NCBI RefSeq assembly: GCF_006937785.1
Contig: NZ_SJEE01000016.1
Span: 1-64,000, forward strand
Direction: 5' to 3'
Source: Pseudanabaena sp. UWO311
Lineage (GTDB): Bacteria; Cyanobacteriota; Cyanobacteriia; Pseudanabaenales; Pseudanabaenaceae
DNA length: 64,000 bases
Part shown: in pieces, positions 54,473 through 62,574 of the stretch
How the letters are laid out: every line of letters starts with the position of its first letter
Position numbering within the stretch: the first letter of the stretch is position 1
The notes under the pieces: generated by a model
Database searches by the model: none
What the model was told of the DNA's origin: nothing
Seen by the model: the letters and a program-made list of their open reading frames with translations, nothing else
Program-made: the position numbers and the translations under genes

Positions 54473-54629
54473 GTGATCGCCTATTGCCCCACATCAAACA
54501 GCGATCGCAACTCACAACCATAAACGCGATCGCCTAAATCTCAACATCAAACAGCGATCTCCTCTCATCACCGACAAAACCTGATCGCCTATTTCCATTG
54601 TCAAACAGCGATTGCCACTCACTCACTAG
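54473..54629. repeat. HIP1-bearing tandem repeat array B
   Basis: About 2.8 units of the same 53-55-base repeat as array A, with unit starts near 54473, 54526 and 54580. It lies between the broken nuclease gene and the helicase stop at 54626, so the two arrays flank the pseudogene in direct orientation. Confidence 0.75.
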
Positions 54630-56788
54630 ATTCTTAGTTGATCTAGTAGTTCTCTAGAAATACGATCTACTTGTGGATGAGATAAACGACAACTATTTGG
54701 CAAATCCATTTCATCAACAAATGGGGAAATATTAAGCCTCTGACCTTGTATTCGACCACTATCAAAAAGCAACAAATTATTTTTTGTGCGTGTAACTGTT
54801 ACATAAAAAAGCCTTCTTTCTTCTTCAATACGTCCAGCATCTTTAGCCATCTTATTAGGAAAGATTCCGTCATTAACATCAAGGACAATAACTGTATCAA
54901 ATTCTCTTCCTTTGGTACGCAGTGCCGTCATTAGCTCGATTTTAGCTTCGCGTGAATCAGTAGTTGTAGATCTTTCAATTGCTCTATCTATATCCTGTAG
55001 GAATAACTGAAAATCCTTTTCGTAGTTAACAGCTAAATCAGCAAGATGACTAAAAGGTGGATCAGAGTAAAAAATATCATCTTTCGATCTCACAAAATCT
55101 TTTTGAAAACCTATAAAGACATCACTTGCTACTTTTACACACGCAACGACTGAAGACTTTTCAAGAAAAGATTTTAAACGAATTGAAACATCTCTTGGAT
55201 TAACTCTACCTCTTCTAAATTGTCCTAGATAATCCCCAAACATATCTACTGTAGATTGAAGAGATTCTGGTTGATGTTGTATTAGCCATTCTTCAATTTC
55301 TTGGTTTTCTGACTTACTCAAAGGGGTCTTTTGTACTCTCTTAAGCAAAGCCATCATATCCGTAACATTTTCTCTAGCAGATCTAGATATCGCGTAAATA
55401 TTTGGCAAAGATAAAAAGTGACGAAAATCTTTAAATGCTCCCCCTGCAAACACATTGAGATCTGTATCAATTGCAAATTTAATTTCTCTTTTCGTGAGTA
55501 AAATTTGAATTGGAATTAGCTGACACTTTTTACGTCCTACAATAGCAACTGTATGTTTGGGATGTTTCTCTACAATATTTGCAATTAACTCATCAACAAT
55601 ATTCAAAGTTATGTAAGCTGCTGGCACTGATACGACGCGAATATTTGCATTCCCTTCTCTGATAGGAATCATTCTTTTTGCAATGCGGCTAGTGTTATGG
55701 TTGATGAGTTTTTCCGAATGCGTAACTATATTTCTAGGACACCTATAATTTTTTTCTAATGTGATAGTCTCAAAATTGTTCCCATCTAAAATTTGACCAA
55801 AACTCATCTCAGGCTTTTGAACAAAAACAGACGTACATCCTCGCCACTCATAAATACACTGATCATCATCTCCAACAATTACTAAACTGGCATTTGAAAG
55901 ATGGACTATTTGGGAAATAAGAAAAAGATCGAGAAGATTGATATCCTGAAACTCATCGACAAAAACGTGAGAAAACTGCTTTATTTTTAACCACCCCTGA
56001 GCTTGAGCATTACTAGCAAGTTGAGTCATTGCCCAGTATTTTTGATCTTCAAGCGTGATCAAGTTAGATTCCCATAATTTGTCACTGAGGTTTTTCCAAA
56101 ATGGCATCCATAGATTGATAAAAACATTGTTGAAATCACCATTTACTCCAATATCCTCTACTAGCTTTTCGATAAGCTGTGACATACCTAATGCTCTAAC
56201 TAAATCATACTGACTCTGAAGCTCTTCAACTTCATGTAAATGATTAAATCCAAGGCTTTTCATCATATTTGTAAGTTCTAGAATAGGAGAACAAAGCTTT
56301 GGATTCACTCTTTCTCCCCAAATATTGCTCTGTACCATTATTGTTTTTATCAAATTCATAGCTCTACCAAGACCTCTTCCATTGGGAGCAGCTATTTGTA
56401 AAGATGGATTTATCGATTTTAGAAGATCATAGCCAAAAGCATTTAATGTTGAAACTTTGATAGGAAGATTAGAGGAAGACGAAATTTTCTTGGCGATACG
56501 GTCTTGAATCTCGCTAGCTGCTGAGTTTGTGAAAGTCAAACATAAAATTCTTGCGTTTGGATTATTTGCTAAAACATTTACCGCTTTAGCAGTTAATGTT
56601 TGTGTTTTGCCAGAACCAGCAGGAGCGACAACACGCATGAACTTTGCTTGAGACTCAACAACCCGTTTCTGAGATTCATCTAGATCAAATTTTGATTGAA
56701 CCCTTTCCCGATTTTCCGCTATAAGCGTTTTTGTTAAATCCTGCATAAAAGCTTTTGCTAATATGCGTACATCCCCAGTTCTAATCAT
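54626..56788 (-). CDS. SF1 helicase, UvrD/Rep-like
   Basis: This 720-residue protein has APAGSGKT at 55-62 (motif I), VFVDEFQD (motif II), IVGDDDQCIYEWRG (motif III) and LFYVTVTRTKNNLL (motif VI). It is a DNA helicase of the UvrD superfamily, but an unusual one with a divergent middle. An alternative start is M15 (56746). The whole gene lacks HIP1 and is AT-rich, unlike its neighbours, pointing to transfer. It lies between a broken nuclease gene and a toxin-antitoxin pair; a defence role is possible but not shown. Confidence 0.75.
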   Translation of the reverse strand: MIRTGDVRILAKAFMQDLTKTLIAENRERVQSKFDLDESQKRVVESQAKFMRVVAPAGSGKTQTLTAKAVNVLANNPNARILCLTFTNSAASEIQDRIAKKISSSSNLPIKVSTLNAFGYDLLKSINPSLQIAAPNGRGLGRAMNLIKTIMVQSNIWGERVNPKLCSPILELTNMMKSLGFNHLHEVEELQSQYDLVRALGMSQLIEKLVEDIGVNGDFNNVFINLWMPFWKNLSDKLWESNLITLEDQKYWAMTQLASNAQAQGWLKIKQFSHVFVDEFQDINLLDLFLISQIVHLSNASLVIVGDDDQCIYEWRGCTSVFVQKPEMSFGQILDGNNFETITLEKNYRCPRNIVTHSEKLINHNTSRIAKRMIPIREGNANIRVVSVPAAYITLNIVDELIANIVEKHPKHTVAIVGRKKCQLIPIQILLTKREIKFAIDTDLNVFAGGAFKDFRHFLSLPNIYAISRSARENVTDMMALLKRVQKTPLSKSENQEIEEWLIQHQPESLQSTVDMFGDYLGQFRRGRVNPRDVSIRLKSFLEKSSVVACVKVASDVFIGFQKDFVRSKDDIFYSDPPFSHLADLAVNYEKDFQLFLQDIDRAIERSTTTDSREAKIELMTALRTKGREFDTVIVLDVNDGIFPNKMAKDAGRIEEERRLFYVTVTRTKNNLLLFDSGRIQGQRLNISPFVDEMDLPNSCRLSHPQVDRISRELLDQLRI

Positions 56789-56909
56789 AGATTTTAGAAA
56801 TATCTTTTCAAATATTAACTGATTATCTCATGTTTTTCGTGTTTATAATCAATTCGAGATAATTATACAAATTTTTCTGATTGTATATAGAGCATTAATA
56901 TTTTCTAGT

Positions 56910-57173
56910 TTAACGATCGCGATAAACTTCACGGCGATGACCAACTGAGACAACCACAACAACCAAAACCTTATCAATAATTTGATAGAGAACGCGATAA
57001 TTTCCTACCCTGACCCGATAAATATCCTTTTCCCCTGATAGCTTCTTAACTCCGATAGGTCTTGGCTCATTGGCTAAGGATTGAATCGTGAGCGTTATAT
57101 CCTGACGAATCTCAAGCGATAAAGCTTTTATTTGTCGCGCCGCCTTTGGCAATATTTGCACCTCATAGGACAT
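56910..57173 (-). CDS. RelE/ParE-type toxin
   Basis: This 87-residue protein has the RelE fold pattern: VQILPKAARQIKAL at the start, a central VKKLSGEKDIYRVRVGNYRVLYQI and a final VSVGHRREVYRDR. Members are ribosome-dependent mRNA interferases or gyrase poisons. It starts directly after the antitoxin stop, so the two are translated together. Confidence 0.8.
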   Translation of the reverse strand: MSYEVQILPKAARQIKALSLEIRQDITLTIQSLANEPRPIGVKKLSGEKDIYRVRVGNYRVLYQIIDKVLVVVVVSVGHRREVYRDR

Positions 57174-57494
57174 CTAAACTAACTCTCCCACCACCGAATC
57201 CCAAGGAATTGGCTGCTCATCTAATCTTTCTGACTCAGCGATCGCCTCTAGAGCATCTTGCAAATCTAAACGATCTTCTAGATCAGATTCTTCTAAAAAA
57301 TTAACCAATTCTCTAGGCGTAGTATCTAGAATCTTTGCTAGCGTAAAAATAGAAATCTGCGGCGTATCGTTAAAATAGAGCAAACCCTGAGAATCTTCCT
57401 GCTTTAACCATGCTAAAAAGCGATCGGGCGTAGTTCCCAAAACATCTGCTGAAGTTTCTAAATCAACAGTTAACTTTGCCATAATTTTACTCAA
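57174..57494 (-). CDS. Antitoxin of the RelE-type pair
   Basis: This 106-residue protein is acidic and precedes the toxin on the same strand, the antitoxin-first order usual for RelE modules; its TAG stop is followed at once by the toxin ATG. The DNA-binding type is not clear. It has LGTTPDRFLAWLKQEDSQG and LAKILDTTPRELVNFLEE, which may be two short helix-turn-helix-like halves. It should bind the toxin and repress the promoter. Confidence 0.65.
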   Translation of the reverse strand: MSKIMAKLTVDLETSADVLGTTPDRFLAWLKQEDSQGLLYFNDTPQISIFTLAKILDTTPRELVNFLEESDLEDRLDLQDALEAIAESERLDEQPIPWDSVVGELV

Positions 57495-57644
57495 TAGCTA
57501 AAAAGTAAGAGGCATGAATGCCATCTGAATTTAATTTTACTCTAAATATTCCACACCATCTCGATGCACGAAGAACCAATGCTCTATGGCATCTGCTATC
57601 ATCCCAATTACAAGACTGCGATCGCTAAAAACCTTCTCGAAATA

Positions 57645-58012
57645 TCACGAGATCGGCTTTAGCTTTTCTGCTAAAAAATATCCAATCATGATCCCAAAAG
57701 AACTTGCGACCAAATCACCGATATCAAAGGTGCGATTGGGGGAAAGTGATTGGGCTAACTCTTCGATGACAGTGAATACAAAAAACAACAATGGAAATAA
57801 AGGCAATGCTTTAGACCAAAATTTTACTGTGCGCCATTTCCCAGCCATCTGCCCTAAAAAGTTGCTAGCCCATAGAGGAACACATGACCAGCTTTATCAT
57901 TTTTAGTCAGATATTCTGGAAGGGCATGGTTATAGGCAAGCACAATGATTAATGTAAATACAAGCAGGTAAATTACAACCAGAATTTTCCAAACTAACTT
58001 GTTCGATTTCAT
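57645..58012 (-). pseudogene. VanZ-like membrane protein gene with -1 frameshift
   Basis: From ATG 58012 the frame reads MKSNKLVWKILVVIYLL and then NDKAGHVFLYGLATF before a TAG. The following segment MAGKWRTVKFWSKALPL and EELAQSLSPNRTFDIGD continue in the next frame. Adding one base in the five-T run (57854-57858) restores GLATFLGQMAGKW. The protein would be a small VanZ-family membrane protein of about 120 residues. A homopolymer sequencing error is as likely as real decay. Confidence 0.65.
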
Positions 58013-58037
58013 GGGAAAGATTTTAACTCAAAGTAAT

Positions 58038-59126
58038 TTAGATTGAGGAAGGCACATCTATCCATTTTTTCTGCTGGTGAGACTCTTGGGTTAAATCCAT
58101 AAGCAACTGTGACCATGCACCTTCATAAAGGCTTGGTGTCATCGGCTGTCCTGATTGAATTGACTTGACCCAGCGATCGCATATGGCTAACACAGGCGCA
58201 AGACGACCATCTGTATAGGTTTTCGGGAGGTCATATTCAGATGAAATCGGTACGACTTCCATTTCCGTGCGATCGATTTTGCCTTGGCGCAAACTGAAGC
58301 CATGCACATAATCCGATTGATTAGAACTACCCAATACAAGGGTTCCATTCTCTCCGTAAACCGTCAGCCAATGCCCACGACCGCGATAGGTGACAGTACT
58401 CAGAGAAATATTACAGGGAGTTCCATCAGTGAGTTCTAGGAGAATGTTACAGGTGTCATCGGCATCGACGGGACGCAGAACACCATTTGCATCAGGACGT
58501 TCAGAAATGCCTGTGCTGAGTTGACCTGAGAGACTCTTGATATCCCCAAATAACCAGCGCACATAATCAAAGGCATGGGAACCGATCGCACCTAATGCAC
58601 CCCCACCAAAAGCTTTTTGGCTATACCAATTCCAAACCCGCTTTGGATCGGCGCGACCTTGTACTAACCAATCAATTTGAATCAGTCTTTTTTTACCCAC
58701 ATGATTCTGATCTAGTAGATGTTTAAAGTAGCGCCATTGCGGGACGCAACGAAATTCAAAGTCAGTAGCGGTGACGACTTGACGCTTTTGGGCAAGTTGA
58801 TACAGTGCGATCGCTTGTTGAGCATTCAATGTCACAGGCTTTTCCAGCAAAATATGTTTGCCAGCTTCGATCGCGGCTTTTGCCTCTTCATAATGAAAAC
58901 TTGGTGGCGTGGAGATCGTCACCGCTTGGACTGCGGGAAGTGCGAGTAAATCCTCAAGGCGATCGCAAGCGTGAGGAATACCAAATTTATCAGCAATTTG
59001 CTGCGCTTTCGTGCGATCGCGATGGTACACCGCCACAACTTCTGTATCAGGATGAATTTGTAGAGCAGGAATATGGATAATCTGACCAAAGCCCGTTCCG
59101 ATAATACCAACACCAATTTTTGACAT
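58038..59126 (-). CDS. Gfo/Idh/MocA-family oxidoreductase
   Basis: This 362-residue protein has an N-terminal Rossmann domain (GVGIIGTGFGQIIHIPAL), the EKP motif (ILLEKPVTLN) and a C-terminal alpha/beta domain with GGGALGAIGSHAFDYV. Members oxidise sugars or related compounds with NAD(P). Its substrate cannot be told. It is divergent from nothing nearby and is followed on the same strand by the VanZ remnant. HIP1 is common. Confidence 0.85.
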   Translation of the reverse strand: MSKIGVGIIGTGFGQIIHIPALQIHPDTEVVAVYHRDRTKAQQIADKFGIPHACDRLEDLLALPAVQAVTISTPPSFHYEEAKAAIEAGKHILLEKPVTLNAQQAIALYQLAQKRQVVTATDFEFRCVPQWRYFKHLLDQNHVGKKRLIQIDWLVQGRADPKRVWNWYSQKAFGGGALGAIGSHAFDYVRWLFGDIKSLSGQLSTGISERPDANGVLRPVDADDTCNILLELTDGTPCNISLSTVTYRGRGHWLTVYGENGTLVLGSSNQSDYVHGFSLRQGKIDRTEMEVVPISSEYDLPKTYTDGRLAPVLAICDRWVKSIQSGQPMTPSLYEGAWSQLLMDLTQESHQQKKWIDVPSSI

Positions 59127-59204
59127 ATTTTTTATTGCTTGAATGACTTGAAATTTTTTCTAGCGTAGGGGCAATTCATGAATTACCCCTACGCTACGCT
59201 CTTT

Positions 59205-59813
59205 CTAAAACTCGATTCCAGCTTGGGCTTTGACACCTTGCTCCCTAAAGGGATGTTTTACAAGTTCCATTCTTGTTACCAAGTCAGCAACTTCGATCAG
59301 TTCCGCAGGAGCGCCACGACCAGTCAGAATCACATGAGAATCAACAGGCTTCTCTTTTAGCCCTGCAATCACAGTCTCAACATCGAGATAGCCTAATTTG
59401 AGAGCAATATTTACCTCATCAAGTAGAACAAGCTTGTATTCAGGATTTTTGATATAGCTAAGTCCCATTTCCCATGCTTCTTTGGTTTTGGCAATATCGC
59501 GATCGCGATCTTGGGTTTCCCATGTAAAGCCTTCGCCCAAAGCCTGAAAAACCAGTTGATCGTGCCACATTTCAAATACTTTCTTTTCCGCAGGTTCCCA
59601 TGCGCCTTTGATGAACTGAATGATCGCGACTTTATATCCATGCCCTAGCGATCGCAATACCATCCCCAACGCGGCGGTAGTTTTGCCCTTGCCGTCACCA
59701 GTATTAATGATGATCAGCCCTTTTTCGAGGTTACGCTCTGCGACTCGCTGATGTTGCACCTCTTGGCGGCGCTGCATTTTAGTGCGATGTTGTTCGGCAG
59801 TAAGTTCAGACAT
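59205..59813 (-). CDS. cobO: Cob(I)yrinic acid a,c-diamide adenosyltransferase
   Basis: This 202-residue enzyme (CobO/BtuR/CobA type) adenosylates reduced corrinoid in coenzyme B12 synthesis. The P-loop GDGKGKTT is at 39-46, and the LVLLDEVNIAL segment and the HVILTGRGAP block are conserved. Length is normal. No cobalamin riboswitch was seen in the short upstream region. Confidence 0.9.
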   Translation of the reverse strand: MSELTAEQHRTKMQRRQEVQHQRVAERNLEKGLIIINTGDGKGKTTAALGMVLRSLGHGYKVAIIQFIKGAWEPAEKKVFEMWHDQLVFQALGEGFTWETQDRDRDIAKTKEAWEMGLSYIKNPEYKLVLLDEVNIALKLGYLDVETVIAGLKEKPVDSHVILTGRGAPAELIEVADLVTRMELVKHPFREQGVKAQAGIEF

Positions 59814-59890
59814 GGAGATTTCCTGATGAATAGCAATAAAGCGATGCTTTGTTAGGTTATTTTAAACCGTCATAATGCTTAGAAAAAATT

Positions 59891-59947
59891 AAACCCAAAA
59901 AATTTAGAGCAGGTCGCTTCACGACCTCCTCTAAATTTTTTGGGTTT
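59891..59947. repeat. Long hairpin upstream of cax
   Basis: Arms 59891-59916 and 59922-59947 pair with one mismatch around CTTCA. It begins AAACCCAAA, related to family 1. It ends 20 bases before the calcium/proton exchanger start. Confidence 0.7.
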
Positions 59948-59967
59948 TGTTGGTATATTTAGCCTTG

Positions 59968-61068
59968 ATGCTACAACGGCTGCATATGTTTAAGAAAATC
60001 TTCTCCTTTGGTTTGCTTGTATTTGTCCCGATATCGGTCATCGGTCACTTGCAAGGATGGAATTCTACGCTGATATTTGTGACTTCAGCGATCGCAATCT
60101 TGCCCTTAGCAGGATGGTTAAGTACTGCAACCGAAGAAATCTCGGTGGTGTTGGGGCCTTCTTGGGGCGGTTTGTTAAATGCGACTTTTGGTAATGCGAC
60201 GGAGCTAATCATTGCGATCGTGGCACTGAATGCAGGATTTACCAGTGTTGTAAAAGCTAGCATCACTGGCTCCATCATTGGCAACCTGTTGCTGGTGATG
60301 GGTATGTCTATGCTTTTAGGCGGACTGCGCTATAAAGAGCAGGAATTTCAGCCAACTATGGCGCGATTAAATGCTTCAGTTATGAATTTAGCAGTAGTGG
60401 CAATTTTGTTGCCGACAGCCGCAAATTTTACGACTACGGGAATTAGTGAAGATGTCTTGCAAAAGCTATCGATCGCTGTAGCGATCGTGCTGATTATTGT
60501 CTATTGTCTAACCCTTCTATTTTCGATGAAAACCCATGCCTATCTCTATGATGTGGGCAAATCTGAAGCAGATGATGCCGAGGAGAAAGAAGGGCATCCT
60601 CAGGAAATCAATCTTAAGTTATGGATTTCGGTTCTGCTTGGCGTGACCTTGTTAGTTGCCTTAGAATCTGAGCTTTTAGTCGGAACTTTAGAAGAGGCAA
60701 CAGCCCAACTCGGCTTAACAGAACTATTCACTGGGGTAATTCTATTGCCGATCATTGGTAATGCTGCGGAGCATACAACGGCGATTACCGTGGCGATGAA
60801 GAACAAAATGGAACTCTCGGTCTCGGTTGCCGTAGGTTCAAGTATGCAAATAGCGCTATTTGTTGCACCTGTTTTAGTCATTATTGGTTGGTTTATGGGG
60901 CAACCAATGGATTTAAACTTCAATCCTTTTGAGCTAGTTGCGGTGGCTGTAGCGGTGCTGATCGCGAATTCGATTAGTTCTGATGGGCGATCGAATTGGC
61001 TAGAAGGATCTTTGCTGGTAGCGACATACGCAATTCTAGGCTTCGCATTTTATTTTCAACCAGTCTAA
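59968..61068 (+). CDS. cax: Calcium/proton exchanger
   Basis: This roughly 366-residue protein has about 11 membrane segments and the two alpha repeats of the CaCA family, with GNATELIIAIVAL and GNAAEHTTAITVAMK as ion-binding motifs, and an acidic loop between (EADDAEEKEG). It exchanges Ca2+ for H+. Possible starts are TTG 59947, ATG 59968 and ATG 59986; 59968 is chosen. HIP1 sites are frequent. Confidence 0.85.
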   Translation: MLQRLHMFKKIFSFGLLVFVPISVIGHLQGWNSTLIFVTSAIAILPLAGWLSTATEEISVVLGPSWGGLLNATFGNATELIIAIVALNAGFTSVVKASITGSIIGNLLLVMGMSMLLGGLRYKEQEFQPTMARLNASVMNLAVVAILLPTAANFTTTGISEDVLQKLSIAVAIVLIIVYCLTLLFSMKTHAYLYDVGKSEADDAEEKEGHPQEINLKLWISVLLGVTLLVALESELLVGTLEEATAQLGLTELFTGVILLPIIGNAAEHTTAITVAMKNKMELSVSVAVGSSMQIALFVAPVLVIIGWFMGQPMDLNFNPFELVAVAVAVLIANSISSDGRSNWLEGSLLVATYAILGFAFYFQPV

Positions 61069-61070
61069 GT

Positions 61071-61095
61071 AAAAGCGGCGCAATGTGCCGCTTTT
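61071..61095. terminator. Hairpin after cax, GCAATGT apex
   Basis: Nine-base perfect arms 61071-61079 and 61087-61095 with further inner pairing around AAT. It separates the converging cax and HNH-remnant genes. Confidence 0.6.
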
Positions 61096-61096
61096 G

Positions 61097-61348
61097 CTAA
61101 TCGCTATACAATCTCCGAAAGCGTGGATCGAGTTTGGCGCTTTTCTCTCGATTACATTTAGCACAAAGCGTTTGTAAGTTACTCATATCATTAGTGCCGC
61201 CTTGTGCTAATGGGATAATGTGATCAACTTGTAAGTTTTTAGCAGTAATATCGACTTTCTAACAGCTTTGACAATGATAATTGTCACGCTCAAAAACATA
61301 TTTTCTAACTTCAGATGGAAGATTAATGCGCGGTGTTTTATCGGTCAT
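61097..61348 (-). pseudogene. HNH endonuclease gene with in-frame TAG after the zinc knuckle
   Basis: From ATG 61348 the frame reads MTDKTPRINLPSEVRKYVF, then ERDNYHCQSC, then TAG at 61259-61261, then KVDITAKNLQVDHIIPLAQG and on to LCAKCNREKSAKLDPRFRR. It is an 83-residue HNH domain typical of cyanobacteria, broken once just after the first C-x-x-C. The ATG overlaps the ribD stop as ATGA, which would couple the two. Everything else in the frame looks intact, so the mutation is recent, or read-through occurs, or it is a sequencing error. Confidence 0.75.
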
Positions 61349-62460
61349 TGCAGATAGCCAGTAATTAAGAAGTCTGTGCCAATTTGTTGAAACTGCGATC
61401 GCGATAATTCCATAGCATCAGTCATCAGCATTAAACCAAGATCATCAATAGGGCTAGGAGCCGTAAATCCGCCAATTAACTTAGGCGCAATAAAAGCATA
61501 AATTTTTTGCACCATACTAGCCTTAATTGCGGCTGCCCCTAAGCGCCCTCCACATTCCCATAAAGCTGTATTGCAGCCACGCTTACCCAACTCTCTCATC
61601 ACAGCTTCAGGAGAGATGTCATCGAGTTCGAGAACCTCAACTTTGCGATCGCGTAGCTTTTGCTTTAATTGAAAATTGACATCAGGTAGAGTGATTACCA
61701 AAGTTTTTTCGGTGTCTGTAACTTTCCATAAATTCGCTTCATCAGGCAGATCACAGCTTTGAGTTACTACTACTCGCAAAGGGGAATGCACACTCAAACC
61801 ATGGGTATTTAAGTGGGGATTATCGAGCCTAACAGTATTGCCACCTGTAATAATTGCATCACATCCCACTCTCAAGTCATGCACTAAATGCCGCGCTTCT
61901 GAACCAGTAATCCAATAGCTATGTCCAGAAGTCGTCGCAATTTTGCCATCAAGAGTCATCGCATATTTAAAAATGCCAAATGGTAAATTCGTCTTCATAC
62001 GATAGAAGAATGCTTCATTTAGCTCTAAACATTGCTGTTCTAAAACGCCTGTAGTTACCTTCACTCCCGCCGCAATCAAGCGATCGCGACCAGTCCCAGA
62101 TACTTGTGGATTAGCATCGATCGCACCAATGACAACCTCCCCAATTCCCGCCATGATAATTGCTTCAGAACAGGGAGGCGTGCGCCCGTGATGATTACAA
62201 GGCTCTAGATTGACATATAGGGTTGCATCTCGCAGATCTTCGACTTTTTGTTGCGCTGATCGAATTGCAAATATCTCTGCATGAGGTTGACCTGCCTTAG
62301 GATGAAAGCCTTCACCCAAGACCTGTCCATCTTGTACGATTACGCTTCCCACCATAGGATTTGGCGCAGTTTGCCCTCTTGCTTTTTTAGCCAAATCAAT
62401 ACTGCGTTGCATCCAGCGATCGTGCTGTGTTGATGCTTCTTTATCTACTTTTTCTAGCAT
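61345..62460 (-). CDS. ribD: Bifunctional riboflavin biosynthesis deaminase/reductase
   Basis: This 371-residue enzyme carries out the second and third steps of riboflavin synthesis. The N-terminal deaminase has HAE at 60-62 and the zinc cysteines C88 and C97 (EPCNHHGRTPPC). The C-terminal reductase has the DGKIATTSGHSYWITG motif. Length is normal. The stop overlaps the HNH remnant start by 4 bases. No FMN riboswitch was recognised in the 113 bases upstream. Confidence 0.95.
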   Translation of the reverse strand: MLEKVDKEASTQHDRWMQRSIDLAKKARGQTAPNPMVGSVIVQDGQVLGEGFHPKAGQPHAEIFAIRSAQQKVEDLRDATLYVNLEPCNHHGRTPPCSEAIIMAGIGEVVIGAIDANPQVSGTGRDRLIAAGVKVTTGVLEQQCLELNEAFFYRMKTNLPFGIFKYAMTLDGKIATTSGHSYWITGSEARHLVHDLRVGCDAIITGGNTVRLDNPHLNTHGLSVHSPLRVVVTQSCDLPDEANLWKVTDTEKTLVITLPDVNFQLKQKLRDRKVEVLELDDISPEAVMRELGKRGCNTALWECGGRLGAAAIKASMVQKIYAFIAPKLIGGFTAPSPIDDLGLMLMTDAMELSRSQFQQIGTDFLITGYLQ

Positions 62461-62501
62461 TTAGGATAGGATTTACGGCGCTTTGAGTTGACATTAAAAA
62501 C

Positions 62502-62550
62502 AAAGAAATTTTTGAAAGTGAGGCAAAGCGTCACTTTCAAAAATTTCTTT
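62502..62550. repeat. 20-bp perfect hairpin
   Basis: Arms 62502-62521 and 62531-62550 pair perfectly; the loop contains GCAAAGC. The left flank near 62471 (TTTACGGCGCTTTGAGTTGA) resembles the ends of family 2 elements. It lies between leuA and ribD on the same strand. Confidence 0.7.
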
Positions 62551-62574
62551 TTACAAATTGTTATGGAATTAGCT

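Noticed and set aside
53697-54629. Repeat arrays A and B as a CRISPR
   Set aside because: Only two to three units each, no constant repeat with unique spacers, and the similarity runs through the whole unit.
57537-57643. Short minus-strand frame with MIADAIEHWFFVHRDGVEYLE
   Set aside because: It looks protein-like and may be a gene remnant, but it is only 21 residues from its ATG with no family I recognise.
59814-59890. Cobalamin riboswitch before cobO
   Set aside because: The gap is too short and no B12-box-like sequence was seen.
62461-62574. FMN riboswitch before ribD
   Set aside because: The region holds a hairpin of the common family, and no RFN-type conserved segments were seen.
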